From NCBI RefSeq assembly GCF_040493455.1, contig NZ_JANFDA010000003.1, forward strand, positions 186,001 through 250,000: a DNA stretch of 64,000 nt. The letters are read 5' to 3'. Shown in pieces: positions 51,335 through 60,223 of the stretch. The notes below the pieces were generated by a model. The model made no database searches and was not told the DNA's origin. It saw nothing but the letters and a program-made list of their open reading frames with translations. The DNA comes from Microcosmobacter sp040493455 (GTDB lineage Bacteria; Bacteroidota; Bacteroidia; Flavobacteriales; Flavobacteriaceae). How positions within the stretch are numbered: position 1 is the stretch's first letter; every line of letters starts with the position of its first letter. Both the position numbers and the translations under genes were made by a program.

Positions 51335-51403
51335 TTTTATAAATTGAGTTTTGGCTAGCTTTTACTAACACCTTACCGATTTGAAAATATTAGATATTTT
51401 TTA

Positions 51404-53710
51404 CTAAAACCTTGCAGCTTCAATTTCTATCTGTAAATTTTTACGGCAAATGTCTGTTCTTAGATAAATATGGGGAACATCTTTAATAATTGGAGATAAA
51501 AACGTTTTTATTATTTCTAAATCGTGCTGCTCTTTTCCTGTGTAGTAAATTCTTATATAAGACATATTTCTCAAGGATATTATTCGTTCATTATTAGTCT
51601 TAAGTAAATCATATATACTTTCTATTGTGACGTTAGTTTGACTGAATATAATATTGTCTTCTTTGTGTGATTGTTCTTCCTTTATTGAAGAAGTCCCTGA
51701 TATAAAAGTATAACCTCCCTCTTTATCAGTCGCTATTGATTTTCCTCTGTGGAATAATGGTTTATTGGGACCTTTAGTGACTTGTTGAGTATAGGTGAAG
51801 GGATCATTCTGAGTAGAAATTCTAAGATTTGTTATTTTATCATCAGGTATTCCTTTCATTGCAAATGCTGATAAGCTAAAATAGTTCTGAATTTGTACAC
51901 CAACACCAGTAGCAGCTGGGTAGTTTTCCTTTTGAAGATTTAAGTTCTCAAAAACTTCCTGTCTTACCCCACAAAAAACATTGTAATTATCAACCTCACT
52001 TCCATCTTGAAATGAACTATGATTAATATCTCCAATATAATTCCACTGTCGAAAAATCTCTTTGTAATCTAAGCCAAGCTTTTCTAGTACTTTGCATAAA
52101 TCCTGAAATGTGGTTTCTATTTTAGATTGTAAATCTATTCCGATAAAGTTTTCTTTACTTGATAAGAAGTATTCATGGATTTCATCAATTACTACTTCCG
52201 ACACTCTATAATTGTGTAAATCATGATAAATAATATTACTATGCGAATATTCTGGGGATAGAAAAATTACCTCAATAGATATACTCATCTCAGGAACTTG
52301 AGGAATATAGTTAGTAGGGATTTTATTCGTTATATTACCGAATTTCTCAATTAGACTATCGAGTCTAAAATAATTCTTATCAAAGAAAATATTGATTAGT
52401 AAAATTTTTTTGTTTCCTATCAATTCAGAAAGTTGATCGAAACAATATTCAATCTGACGATTATTTGGAATTCCATTTGGAAGAATGTATTTAACTTTTC
52501 TAACGCCCTCAATTGCAGATAAAATTTCTCTGTAAAAAATCCTACGTGATTTAACACTCTGGTTAATGTGCTTTTTCTTGACTTCGTAGTAAAAAGGAAA
52601 TGAGGTCAAATAGTTTTTATTAATTAAAAAACCTTTTGTATCTATATCATTATAAGGAATTAAATCATTAGTTTCTTTAAGTCGGTTACCTTCATTATCA
52701 AATAACACTATTTTTTCAATACTAGACTGAGGTTCAAAACAAAAAGTTAAAATTTCTCCTTTTGAGTGTATTCCTGTAGGGGAAATTACTCCTTTTAGTT
52801 TTTCAAAGAAACTTTTTTCAAGGTAGTTTATGATAAAAGGGTCTTCTGATTTAATTCCAAAGATATTATTAACTCCTGATTCTTGTGGTAATACAACATA
52901 CTGATAAGCAATATCGTGAATAAGAATAAAATGGTTTTCTGACACATTTGAACTTTTCCAGATAATTGAGTTGTTTGATTCTCTATCTACTGTAATTTTA
53001 TTGTCTTGTTCAAACTCCTTTATATAGTTTATAGCTTCAAATGAATTCTTTACTATTTTATAATCTTCATCAATAGACAGTTTTTTGAAAAAGTTAGGCA
53101 GCGTGTCTTGATGATTAGTTATCAATGTTACATTTATGTTTTTTATGTCAAAAGTTTTATCTACAACAGCTTTATATTCCTTATATCTTTTATGTGCAGA
53201 AAAATTTCCTATAAGTGGGTGGTAATCATATAGGTATATATAGAACGTTTTATCAGAATTTAATTCTGCTTTTTTAATCAAGCGTTGTAATGTGTCTGTG
53301 AGTTCTAGCAAAAATTCATCAAAACTGACTATCTGACTTTTTTGTTGCCTAAGTACATTATAAGAGACTATTAGCCCCCAGATACCTAGTTGTAATGTAA
53401 AGAAAATTGCAAGATGTACTATGAAGTTTTCTTCAATCCAGGCAAATAATTTTAGATTTTTCGGGTTATTTAAATAAAAAAAACTATTGAAAGAAATCCC
53501 CGATATAAGTATTGCGTAAAATAGACTAATTTGACCAGTATATTTTTTTAATTTCCAAGGAGAAAAAATATACTCTCTTTCGAATCTATTGAATTTTTCA
53601 ATATACTTATTTTTGATAAAAATATATATTGCAATACACATCAATGATGTCAAAATCATTGGCCATATAATGAAAAAAATATTTTTTGCTATCTCCAGAA
53701 TATCACCCAT
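51404..53710 (-). CDS. Membrane-anchored protein with C-terminal chorismatase-like domain
   Basis: A 768-residue protein. Three N-terminal membrane helices (about 10-30, 60-79, 95-116) are followed by an unrecognised cytoplasmic region (about 130-430) and a C-terminal domain (about 480-768) closely resembling chorismatases of the FkbO/Hyg5/XanB2 (RidA-like) family: FRQWNYIGDI (about 553-562), AATGVGVQ, YTQQVTKGPNKPLFHRG, FISGTSSIKEEQSHKEDN with SGTSS at 671-675, and DICRKNLQIEIEA (753-765), which holds the Cys and Glu reported as important in this family, seven residues apart. Those enzymes hydrolyse chorismate to pyruvate plus hydroxybenzoate or dihydroxycyclohexadiene. Overlaps the permease gene by 22 bp as the last gene of a four-gene operon. 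Domain identity likely, activity unproven. Confidence 0.75.
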   Translation of the reverse strand: MGDILEIAKNIFFIIWPMILTSLMCIAIYIFIKNKYIEKFNRFEREYIFSPWKLKKYTGQISLFYAILISGISFNSFFYLNNPKNLKLFAWIEENFIVHLAIFFTLQLGIWGLIVSYNVLRQQKSQIVSFDEFLLELTDTLQRLIKKAELNSDKTFYIYLYDYHPLIGNFSAHKRYKEYKAVVDKTFDIKNINVTLITNHQDTLPNFFKKLSIDEDYKIVKNSFEAINYIKEFEQDNKITVDRESNNSIIWKSSNVSENHFILIHDIAYQYVVLPQESGVNNIFGIKSEDPFIINYLEKSFFEKLKGVISPTGIHSKGEILTFCFEPQSSIEKIVLFDNEGNRLKETNDLIPYNDIDTKGFLINKNYLTSFPFYYEVKKKHINQSVKSRRIFYREILSAIEGVRKVKYILPNGIPNNRQIEYCFDQLSELIGNKKILLINIFFDKNYFRLDSLIEKFGNITNKIPTNYIPQVPEMSISIEVIFLSPEYSHSNIIYHDLHNYRVSEVVIDEIHEYFLSSKENFIGIDLQSKIETTFQDLCKVLEKLGLDYKEIFRQWNYIGDINHSSFQDGSEVDNYNVFCGVRQEVFENLNLQKENYPAATGVGVQIQNYFSLSAFAMKGIPDDKITNLRISTQNDPFTYTQQVTKGPNKPLFHRGKSIATDKEGGYTFISGTSSIKEEQSHKEDNIIFSQTNVTIESIYDLLKTNNERIISLRNMSYIRIYYTGKEQHDLEIIKTFLSPIIKDVPHIYLRTDICRKNLQIEIEAARF

Positions 53711-54435
53711 TTTTCAAGTTTTAAAAAAAGAACATTAATTAAGTATCCTAATATTCCTATCATTAGAACACCAGCGTACATATCTACAAATTGAAAACTC
53801 CTTTCAGAGTCTAGAATAAAAAAGCCTATTCCATTTCCACCAACAATCATTTCCACCGTTATTGCTAGTATTAGTGAGATTGCTACGGATATTTTTAGCC
53901 CTGTAAATATCTGAGGAAGTATAGATGGAAAAATAACGTTTTTTAATATTCTTCCTTGGTTAATATTGAATACTTTGGCTGTTTTGAGGAATTGTGGCTC
54001 AATACCGATTACTCCATCAATTGTATTTATTAATATTGGCCATAATGATCCAAAAAGGATTACAAAAATTTTCATCGTATCATCTATTCCAAGAAATAAG
54101 ATCGCGATTGGAATCACAGATGCAGAGGGCAATGGCCTAAAGAATTCTATAATGAAATGAAAAAATTGATATATTTTTTTATTCGCTCCTAAAATTATTC
54201 CTAAAGGAACTGCAATCAGAGTAGCAATAAAAAAGCCTATAAAGCATCTATATATAGTTATTGAACAATGAATGATAAAATCAGATGTCCCTAAAAGGGA
54301 TATAAGCTTTCCAATTATCAAAGATACTGGAGGGAAGTAAACCGGTGAGTTAGAACTTCTTGCGATTATCTCCCATAGAAGTATGAATAAAATTGGAATG
54401 ATAAAAATTTTAAACTTATGTTTTATTTTATTCAT
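53689..54435 (-). CDS. ABC importer permease, TauC/SsuC-like
   Basis: A 248-residue inner-membrane protein with about six transmembrane helices (first at about 10-25) and the ABC-permease EAA-type loop in QFLKTAKVFNINQGRILKNV followed by FPSILPQIFTGLKISVAISL. It resembles permeases of the nitrate/sulfonate/taurine importer family. Forms the channel with the ATPase and the anchored substrate-binding protein of the same operon. Overlaps the ATPase gene by 4 bp and the membrane-chorismatase gene by 22 bp. Substrate not deducible. Confidence 0.92.
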   Translation of the reverse strand: MNKIKHKFKIFIIPILFILLWEIIARSSNSPVYFPPVSLIIGKLISLLGTSDFIIHCSITIYRCFIGFFIATLIAVPLGIILGANKKIYQFFHFIIEFFRPLPSASVIPIAILFLGIDDTMKIFVILFGSLWPILINTIDGVIGIEPQFLKTAKVFNINQGRILKNVIFPSILPQIFTGLKISVAISLILAITVEMIVGGNGIGFFILDSERSFQFVDMYAGVLMIGILGYLINVLFLKLEKWVIFWR

Positions 54436-55154
54436 TTACTATATAGATTTAGTAATTCTCGTTTATATTGATTGAATAGATTAGAGGTTGTTGTCTTTAC
54501 TAAATTTCTTGGATATAAAATGTCAATATTTAATTGCTTAATGAAAGTTTTCTTAGTTTCACTTAAGTATAAAATTTTATTAGACAGAAAAATAGCCTCG
54601 TCTATATTGTGAGTGACTAGGACTATAGTTAAATTTAATTTCTCTCGAATCTCTAAAATCTCTTGCTGAAGATTGTTCTTAGTAAAAAAATCAATAGAAC
54701 CAAAGGGTTCATCAAGGAACAATAAATCAGGTTCTTGCGCTAAAGCACGAGCTATGGCTACACGCTGTTGCATTCCGCCTGATAATTCTTTAGGAAGTTT
54801 TTTGCGGTGCTCATATAGCCCAACCATCTGTATATAATAATCACATTTATCCTGTATTTCTTTATTTTTAGATTCAAATGGGAAAATGATATTTTGTTGT
54901 ACATTCATATGAGGGTAAAGGGAAGTGGAATAGTTTTGAAACACAGAAGAGCACTTGCAATCACAATCTATTTTTCCTTTTTCGGGCTTGAGAAATCCAC
55001 TCAAAATATCCATAAGGGTAGATTTTCCACTACCAGATTTCCCAATAATTGAAATAAAATCTCCATTATACACTTTCAAGTTTATTCCTTTGAGAATTAA
55101 TTGATCACCAAATGAATGATGAATGTCGATACATTCTAATAGTCTTTCTCCCAT
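54432..55154 (-). CDS. ABC importer ATPase, TauB/SsuB-like
   Basis: A 240-residue nucleotide-binding subunit. Walker A GKSGSGKS at residues 38-45, signature ELSGGMQQRVAIARAL at about 123-138, Walker B LLFLDEPFGSID and the switch His in VLVTHNIDEA. Belongs to the taurine/sulfonate/nitrate importer family. One or four bases overlap with the neighbouring genes, so the operon is translationally coupled. Energises import through the adjacent permease. Confidence 0.94.
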   Translation of the reverse strand: MGERLLECIDIHHSFGDQLILKGINLKVYNGDFISIIGKSGSGKSTLMDILSGFLKPEKGKIDCDCKCSSVFQNYSTSLYPHMNVQQNIIFPFESKNKEIQDKCDYYIQMVGLYEHRKKLPKELSGGMQQRVAIARALAQEPDLLFLDEPFGSIDFFTKNNLQQEILEIREKLNLTIVLVTHNIDEAIFLSNKILYLSETKKTFIKQLNIDILYPRNLVKTTTSNLFNQYKRELLNLYSK

Positions 55155-56131
55155 TAATTCAGTATGTCATTCATGGATAGTTCATTATTTATCCATCCTC
55201 TAGATTTAGTTTTATTTAGAATTTCACCAAAACTTTTTTCATCTATATCACTCCCATAGAATGGCAATACAATGTTTTTAACTTGATCAGGTTTTAGGCT
55301 TGTGTATTTCGTAATAATATATTCAAGTTCAGATCTATTGTTATTTGCGAAATCAGTTGCTTGAGATATAGACTTACGAAATTTTTCAACAGTCTCTTTA
55401 TTTTTATTAATCCAATTGGCTTCCGCATTATAGGTGGAAATTTCCATTGAAGACATCACAGAAACAAAGTAATCACCAAGATTATTAACTTTTTCAGTTT
55501 GCATTGAAAATGTTACAAAAGGTTCAATTGAAGCTACGGCATCAACATTTTTGGAATCTAGTAATTGATACATTTGCGGAAAAGAGGATTCGACAAATTC
55601 AATGGTGGATGTATTTACTCCTGAGTCTTCTAAATAATTTAAAACAAATAATTCAACGATGTTTTTTCTTGTATTTACTGCAATTTTCTTTCCTTCTAGA
55701 TCTTTTAGAGATTTTATACCAGAGTCTTTAAGAACTAATATTCCGGTTTCTTTATGATCTCTATTAGTTCTTGGGCCACCAGTAATAGGAATAAAATCTA
55801 GCCCACCATTATTTGCTAACATTACAGATACAACATTTGAGAAAGCGATATCAATACTACCTCCAGCTAGGGCTTCTAAAATTTTTGCCCCTCCTGTCAT
55901 TTTCGTTAATTCTACTTCAAGACCATTTTCAGCAAAATAACCTTGTTCTTTTCCTACATATAGTTGTGCGCAATCTGCAATTGGAATATAGCCTATTCTT
56001 AGTTTTACTGGCTCAGATTCTGAAATAACTAAATCTTGAGGAGTGTCATTTTTTTCTAGTAAAAAATACCCTATCGTACCTAAAAGTATTAAAACAAGAA
56101 TCAACCAAATGGTATTATGATTTTTTTTCAT
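55154..56131 (-). CDS. ABC importer substrate-binding protein, membrane-anchored
   Basis: A 325-residue periplasmic-binding-protein-like subunit of the NMT1/TauA/SsuA type. Residues 8-25 (TIWLILVLILLGTIGYFL) form a membrane anchor with no lipobox Cys. The binding domain begins KLRIGYIPIADCAQLYVGKE and includes NGLEVELTKMTGGAKILEAL, SIDIAFSNVVSVM and GKKIAVNTRKNIVELFVLNY, as in aromatic-sulfonate, nitrate or thiamine-precursor binders. The ligand is unknown; small anionic or aromatic compounds are typical for the family. Heads the four-gene operon whose last product carries a chorismatase-like domain, which hints at an aromatic or shikimate-type ligand (inference). Confidence 0.9.
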   Translation of the reverse strand: MKKNHNTIWLILVLILLGTIGYFLLEKNDTPQDLVISESEPVKLRIGYIPIADCAQLYVGKEQGYFAENGLEVELTKMTGGAKILEALAGGSIDIAFSNVVSVMLANNGGLDFIPITGGPRTNRDHKETGILVLKDSGIKSLKDLEGKKIAVNTRKNIVELFVLNYLEDSGVNTSTIEFVESSFPQMYQLLDSKNVDAVASIEPFVTFSMQTEKVNNLGDYFVSVMSSMEISTYNAEANWINKNKETVEKFRKSISQATDFANNNRSELEYIITKYTSLKPDQVKNIVLPFYGSDIDEKSFGEILNKTKSRGWINNELSMNDILN

Positions 56132-56231
56132 AGTTGTAAATTCTATTTTGATTATTTAATGCCAAGCTAATTTAGACTATAAAGCATAAGAAGTCAATAC
56201 GTAAACCTACGTATATTAGGGAGTTACAAAT

Positions 56232-56259
56232 AAAAAATCCGTAACTAGTGTTACGGATT
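56232..56259 (-). terminator. Intrinsic terminator of the coiled-coil membrane protein gene
   Basis: On the minus strand ATCCGTAAC (rc of 56250-56258) pairs with GTTACGGAT (rc of 56237-56245) across a 4-nt loop, followed by TTTTTATTTG. It lies about 58 bp after the stop of the 56317 gene and keeps that transcript separate from the transporter operon. Confidence 0.87.
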
Positions 56260-56283
56260 CTATATTGTGATATGTTGGATGAG

Positions 56284-56310
56284 ATCCTGAATAGAGTTCA
56301 GGATGACGTT
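56284..56310. repeat. REP-like palindrome, half element
   Basis: ATCCTGAA-TAGAG-TTCAGGAT followed by GACG; the same core as the right half of the element at 4272-4340. It lies just 7 bp beyond the stop codon of the coiled-coil membrane protein gene. Confidence 0.7.
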
Positions 56311-56316
56311 GACTTT

Positions 56317-56925
56317 TTAGCTAGTGCCTTTCTGCTTATTGATTTCGTCTTGCAGTTGGCGACGTACTTTTTGTTCGCGTTCCAAAGCAGTTTTTCTATG
56401 CTCTTCAAACTCTTCTTCAACTTCAGATAGTTTGAGGTTGGCTGCCTTAGTGATTGCATTACTGTTTTTAAACTTATAGATAAAGAATAATAATAAGGCT
56501 AGGAGTGCAGCTACAATTGTCCACATAATGATATTGTAGTTGGTCTTGCTGGTTTGCATTCCCAATAACGCCATATTATTCTTTTCCTCATTCGTTGCTG
56601 TTAAGGTAGACTGTGTTGTGTTGAGATTTGCTTTAAGGTCATTAATCTCTTTTTCTTGAGTAGCTACAGTATGCCTAGTGTCGCTTAAGGTTTTCTTTAG
56701 TGTATTAATGGTATCGTTGGTGTGTGCTTGTAGTGTAACAAACATACTACGCTTTACGGCTTCGTAAGCTGAGCCATTAGTGCCTTTGAAATTCCCCGAT
56801 TTTCTTAGAACAAACTCAAATTGGTCATCGATAGAACCTTGGTTTATAGATTCTGTTTCCTGTGCGTTGCTAAACTGAAAACTGATACAAAGAATAGCAA
56901 GAATGTATAGTTTAAGCGATTTCAT
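56317..56925 (-). CDS. Signal peptide, coiled-coil and membrane-anchor protein, unknown
   Basis: A 202-residue protein: signal peptide to about residue 21 (QFSNAQ), a short domain, a coiled coil at about 70-120 (heptads through TLKKTLSDTRHTVATQEKEI), one transmembrane helix at about 134-152 (IIMWTIVAALLALLLFFIY), and a basic charged cytoplasmic tail. In databases such flavobacterial proteins are, as I recall, often mislabelled 'tRNA (guanine-N1)-methyltransferase'; there is no SPOUT motif here. Topology suggests an envelope protein with an extracytoplasmic N-terminus. Function unknown. Confidence 0.8.
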   Translation of the reverse strand: MKSLKLYILAILCISFQFSNAQETESINQGSIDDQFEFVLRKSGNFKGTNGSAYEAVKRSMFVTLQAHTNDTINTLKKTLSDTRHTVATQEKEINDLKANLNTTQSTLTATNEEKNNMALLGMQTSKTNYNIIMWTIVAALLALLLFFIYKFKNSNAITKAANLKLSEVEEEFEEHRKTALEREQKVRRQLQDEINKQKGTS

Positions 56926-56989
56926 CTATGGTTGGATTATGCTAATTAAATTTTGAACAATATAAGGATTTATCTCCTTTAATTTTTAA

Positions 56990-57022
56990 ACAAATAGCCT
57001 CACTTTTTAGAGAGGCTATTGT
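56990..57022 (-). terminator. Intrinsic terminator of gap
   Basis: On the minus strand AATAGCCTC pairs with GAGGCTATT (57012-57020 and 56993-57001), loop of 10 nt, then TTGTTTAAAAATT. About 37 bp after the GAPDH stop. Confidence 0.72.
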
Positions 57023-57058
57023 ATATACGATGATATATTTTATTTGGATGTTCCTCTA

Positions 57059-58507
57059 CTAATAATACGTATAACGTCTTACTTTAGAAATATATTTTGC
57101 CAATCTAATTACCTGATGACTATACCCATACTCGTTATCGTACCATATATATAGGATCACATTTTTTCCATCTTCTCTAACGATAGTCGCTTTACTGTCA
57201 TAGATAGCAGGAGCAGAGCTTCCAACAATATCACTAGATACCAATTCGTCGCTCATTTCGTATTTGATTTGCTCTACCAAGTCACCTTCAAGAGCATACT
57301 TTTTCATGATGGTGTTGATGCTGTCTAAGGTTGTTTCTTTTTCTAATTCCAGATTCAGAATCGCTAAAGATCCATTTGGTACAGGTACTCTAATGGCGTT
57401 AGACGTTAATTTACCTTCTAATGATGGTAAGGCTTTACTAACGGCTTTTCCTGCTCCAGTTTCAGTAATTACCATGTTTAAACCAGCAGCACGTCCTCGT
57501 CTGTATTTTTTGTGGAAGTTGTCTACTAAGTTTTGGTCATTCGTATAGGCGTGGATAGTCTCTAAGTGACCACTCTTAACACCATAAGAATCTTCCATGG
57601 CTTTTAGCACAGGCGTAATCGCGTTGGTTGTACAAGATGCAGCAGAGAAAATATCTACTTTGTTTGGATTGTTCTCTAAGTGATTTACACCATGTACAAT
57701 ATTTGGAACACCTTTTCCTGGCGCAGTTAATAATACTTTATCAACACCATTAGCTTTCAAGTGACGTGATAAAGCTTCTTCATCTCTAAAAGCACCAGTA
57801 TTATCGATTACTAAGGCATTTTCAATACCATAAGCAGTATAGTCAATATCTTCAGGAGCGTTTGCCGAAATAATGTTTACAGTTGTACCATTGATCAATA
57901 ATGCAGAATTTTCTGCATCGGCAACCACTGTACCTGAAAACTCACCATGAACCGAATCGTTACGTAATAAAGATGCACGCTTTTCTAAAACAGTTTCATT
58001 AATCGCACCACGTGTAACGATAGCTCTAAGACGTAACTGGTTTCCTTTCCCTGTTCTGGTCATCAACTCTCTAGCAACCAAACGACCGATACGACCAAAA
58101 CCATAAAGAATAACATCTTTTGGTTGAATACTTTCATTCTTGTTTGCATCACGTAATTTGTCTGCAACAAATGCTGTAGCATTGTTGTAAGTGCTATCTT
58201 CTAAGTGATACTCATAAGTTAGTTTACCAATATCTAACTTCGCAGGAGGAAGGTCTAAAGCATTAATAGCTTGCGCGATCTCTACTGAATCGAAAATAGA
58301 GATTGGTTTTTGAACGAACTCACCAGCGTATTCGTGTAAGTTTAAAATATCACTAACAGTTCTGTCTATTAGTTGGTTTCTGAAAAGTACTAGCTCAATA
58401 GATTTGTCGTACCAAAGGTCGCTAACAATTTTGATGAATTCTACTGTAGCTCTTCTACGATCGGCCTGAAATGCCAATTCTTTTTCATATGTTCCGTTAA
58501 GGCTCAT
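57059..58507 (-). CDS. gap: Glyceraldehyde-3-phosphate dehydrogenase, N-terminally extended type
   Basis: Oxidises glyceraldehyde-3-phosphate with NAD(P) in glycolysis, or the reverse. A 482-residue protein with an N-terminal extension of about 125 residues ahead of the Rossmann motif GFGRIGRLVAREL. Catalytic Cys is in SAASCTTNAITPVLKAM (about residue 291); the C-terminal ILYIWYDNEYGYSHQVIRL is diagnostic. I use the ATG at 58507; the longer frame (58597) starts upstream of the -7 promoter element at 58563-58570, so it would lie outside the transcript. The extended form is common in Bacteroidota. Single gene with its own terminator. Confidence 0.95.
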   Translation of the reverse strand: MSLNGTYEKELAFQADRRRATVEFIKIVSDLWYDKSIELVLFRNQLIDRTVSDILNLHEYAGEFVQKPISIFDSVEIAQAINALDLPPAKLDIGKLTYEYHLEDSTYNNATAFVADKLRDANKNESIQPKDVILYGFGRIGRLVARELMTRTGKGNQLRLRAIVTRGAINETVLEKRASLLRNDSVHGEFSGTVVADAENSALLINGTTVNIISANAPEDIDYTAYGIENALVIDNTGAFRDEEALSRHLKANGVDKVLLTAPGKGVPNIVHGVNHLENNPNKVDIFSAASCTTNAITPVLKAMEDSYGVKSGHLETIHAYTNDQNLVDNFHKKYRRGRAAGLNMVITETGAGKAVSKALPSLEGKLTSNAIRVPVPNGSLAILNLELEKETTLDSINTIMKKYALEGDLVEQIKYEMSDELVSSDIVGSSAPAIYDSKATIVREDGKNVILYIWYDNEYGYSHQVIRLAKYISKVRRYTYY

Positions 58508-58562
58508 TACGTGTTGTTGTTTAGTTTGTGTTGTACCGTTTTGAACGGATTGAATTTTGGCG

Positions 58563-58570
58563 CAAAAGTA
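58563..58570 (-). promoter_or_regulatory. -7 promoter element for gap
   Basis: The minus strand reads TACTTTTG, exact TAnnTTTG. It lies 55 bp upstream of the chosen ATG and downstream of the longer frame's first codon, which supports the shorter start. Confidence 0.5.
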
Positions 58571-58607
58571 ATATATTTCAAACGTTTTCGTAAACAATTT
58601 TTGAAAA

Positions 58608-58645
58608 ATAAAACGACCCTTTGCAAGAGAGTTTGCAAAGGGTCG
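58608..58645 (-). terminator. Intrinsic terminator of the HtrA-type protease gene
   Basis: Perfect 13-bp stem CGACCCTTTGCAA (58614-58626)/TTGCAAAGGGTCG (58633-58645), loop of 6 nt. On the minus strand it is followed by TTTTATTTTT. One of the strongest hairpins in the window, about 25 bp after the stop. Confidence 0.93.
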
Positions 58646-58670
58646 CTTACTATGTTATGTTTAAGGTCTA

Positions 58671-60086
58671 TTACCTAAAATAATAGCTTTCTTTTTTACC
58701 TTGTGTATTTATGATTTCCAATGTGATTGGTTCGTATTCGGATCTAGAATCTAAAATCTTTCGAGCGTCCTCTAAAGAATACAATTTTGTATCATTAATG
58801 GACGTAATGATTGAACCTTCTTGGATACCATTCTTTCTCCAATAACTATACAACTTTTCATTAGACGTAAGCTTATTTAGCTTCAAACCATAGTCAATTT
58901 TATAATTTCTAAAATCTGACTTAGATGGTTCTTTTAGTGTCCCTATGATTGGAACCAAGATTGTAGAATTTTTAGTCAGCCTAACTGGAAGCACTCTTTC
59001 TCTACCATCTCTAAGAAGTGTGACATTGACAACATCATCAGGTTGCTTCGTTTTAAGATACCCGCTGAGGTCAGAGAATTTATTAATCTCGATTTGATCT
59101 AATTTTTTAATGATGTCTCCACTTTTGATACCAGCGTTATCTGCTCCAGAATTACTCTCTACTTCACTAACAAAGAAGCCTTCCGTTTGATCTATACCTA
59201 ACTCATCAGCAGCTTTACTATTCAGTGTGCCACCTTGAACACCTAAAATTACATTCTGAACGCTACCAAACTCCATAATGTCGCTAATGACTTTTCTGGC
59301 AATATTACTTGGTACTGCAAACGAATAACCAACATAAGATCCAGTCTGAGATGAAATGGCAGTATTAATACCAATAAGTTCTCCATTAACATTTACCAGA
59401 GCACCTCCTGAGTTTCCAGGGTTTACGGCAGCATCAGTTTGAATAAATGATTGCTCTGAACGTCCAGAGAGATCACGAGCCTTTGCGCTAATAATTCCGG
59501 CAGTCACAGTCGAGGTAAGATTGAACGGATTACCTACAGCCAAAACCCACTCACCAATCTTGGCTTCATCTGAGTCACCAAATGTGGCATGCGGTAGATT
59601 TCCATCTGCTTCGATTTTCAATAAGGCGATATCTGTTCTTGGGTCTGTTCCTATAAGTTCAGCGGTAAAACTCTTATTATCATTGGTTGTGATACTAATA
59701 TCTCTAGCACCATCAATGACGTGATTGTTGGTGATGATATAACCATCTGGTGAAATAATAACACCACTACCAGTCCCTACTTGTGCTCTTTGTGATTTTC
59801 TACCATAGAAAAAATCTTCAAACGAATTTGGAGCACTCACTATAGCCGTATTCTTTACGTGTACTACGGCATCAATAGTTTTTTCAGCAGCAGATACAAA
59901 ATCTGGTGCTTCAGCAGGAAGATAATCGGTTTTTGTAGTGTTGTTTACAGGGAAATAAAGCGGTGTAGTATTAACATGTTCTACGACGGTTTCTTGTTGT
60001 TCTTTTTCAATGAAAAGCTTGTAAGCGCCAAGCGTCATTAATCCACCTAATGCAGAAACCAATACCAGTGTCAAAATCTTCTTCAT
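58671..60086 (-). CDS. Deg/HtrA-family periplasmic serine protease, two PDZ regions
   Basis: A 471-residue envelope protease/chaperone. An uncleaved-looking signal anchor (residues 3-22, LTLVLVSALGGLMTLGAY) places it in the periplasm, tethered to the inner membrane. The trypsin-like triad is His122 (TNNHVIDG), Asp152 (TDIALLKI) and Ser226 (GNSGGAL). PDZ1 follows at about 275-365 (QGGTLNSKAADELGIDQTEG... GIKSGDIIKKLD); a second, more divergent PDZ-like region occupies 385-471. Probably degrades or refolds misfolded envelope proteins. Divergent from dapF. Single gene with strong terminator. Confidence 0.94.
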   Translation of the reverse strand: MKKILTLVLVSALGGLMTLGAYKLFIEKEQQETVVEHVNTTPLYFPVNNTTKTDYLPAEAPDFVSAAEKTIDAVVHVKNTAIVSAPNSFEDFFYGRKSQRAQVGTGSGVIISPDGYIITNNHVIDGARDISITTNDNKSFTAELIGTDPRTDIALLKIEADGNLPHATFGDSDEAKIGEWVLAVGNPFNLTSTVTAGIISAKARDLSGRSEQSFIQTDAAVNPGNSGGALVNVNGELIGINTAISSQTGSYVGYSFAVPSNIARKVISDIMEFGSVQNVILGVQGGTLNSKAADELGIDQTEGFFVSEVESNSGADNAGIKSGDIIKKLDQIEINKFSDLSGYLKTKQPDDVVNVTLLRDGRERVLPVRLTKNSTILVPIIGTLKEPSKSDFRNYKIDYGLKLNKLTSNEKLYSYWRKNGIQEGSIITSINDTKLYSLEDARKILDSRSEYEPITLEIINTQGKKESYYFR

Positions 60087-60204
60087 GTTTTTAGTTTTTA
60101 GGTTAAATTTTCAGTCTCTATACAACGATTAAAATTACAGATTTATTGATTCGTTATTCTAACTTTAACGGCGTTTTAACAGCAATCTGTCTGCGTATAA
60201 TGTT

Positions 60205-60212
60205 TATATTTG
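60205..60212 (+). promoter_or_regulatory. -7 promoter element for the dapF operon
   Basis: TATATTTG matches TAnnTTTG exactly and lies 12 bp upstream of the dapF ATG at 60224, but downstream of the ATG that opens the longer frame (60146). This decides the start. A leader of a few nucleotides is implied. No clear -33 box. Confidence 0.5.
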
Positions 60213-60223
60213 TGCTCTTAGAA

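Noticed and set aside
55154..56131. Assigning nitrate, taurine or thiamine-precursor as the substrate of the ABC importer
   Set aside because: The family is too broad and no diagnostic neighbour (NasA, TauD, ThiC) is present; only the general importer type is stated.
56317..56925. Naming the coiled-coil membrane protein a tRNA methyltransferase
   Set aside because: No SPOUT knot motif; the real trmD is at 47779-48456.
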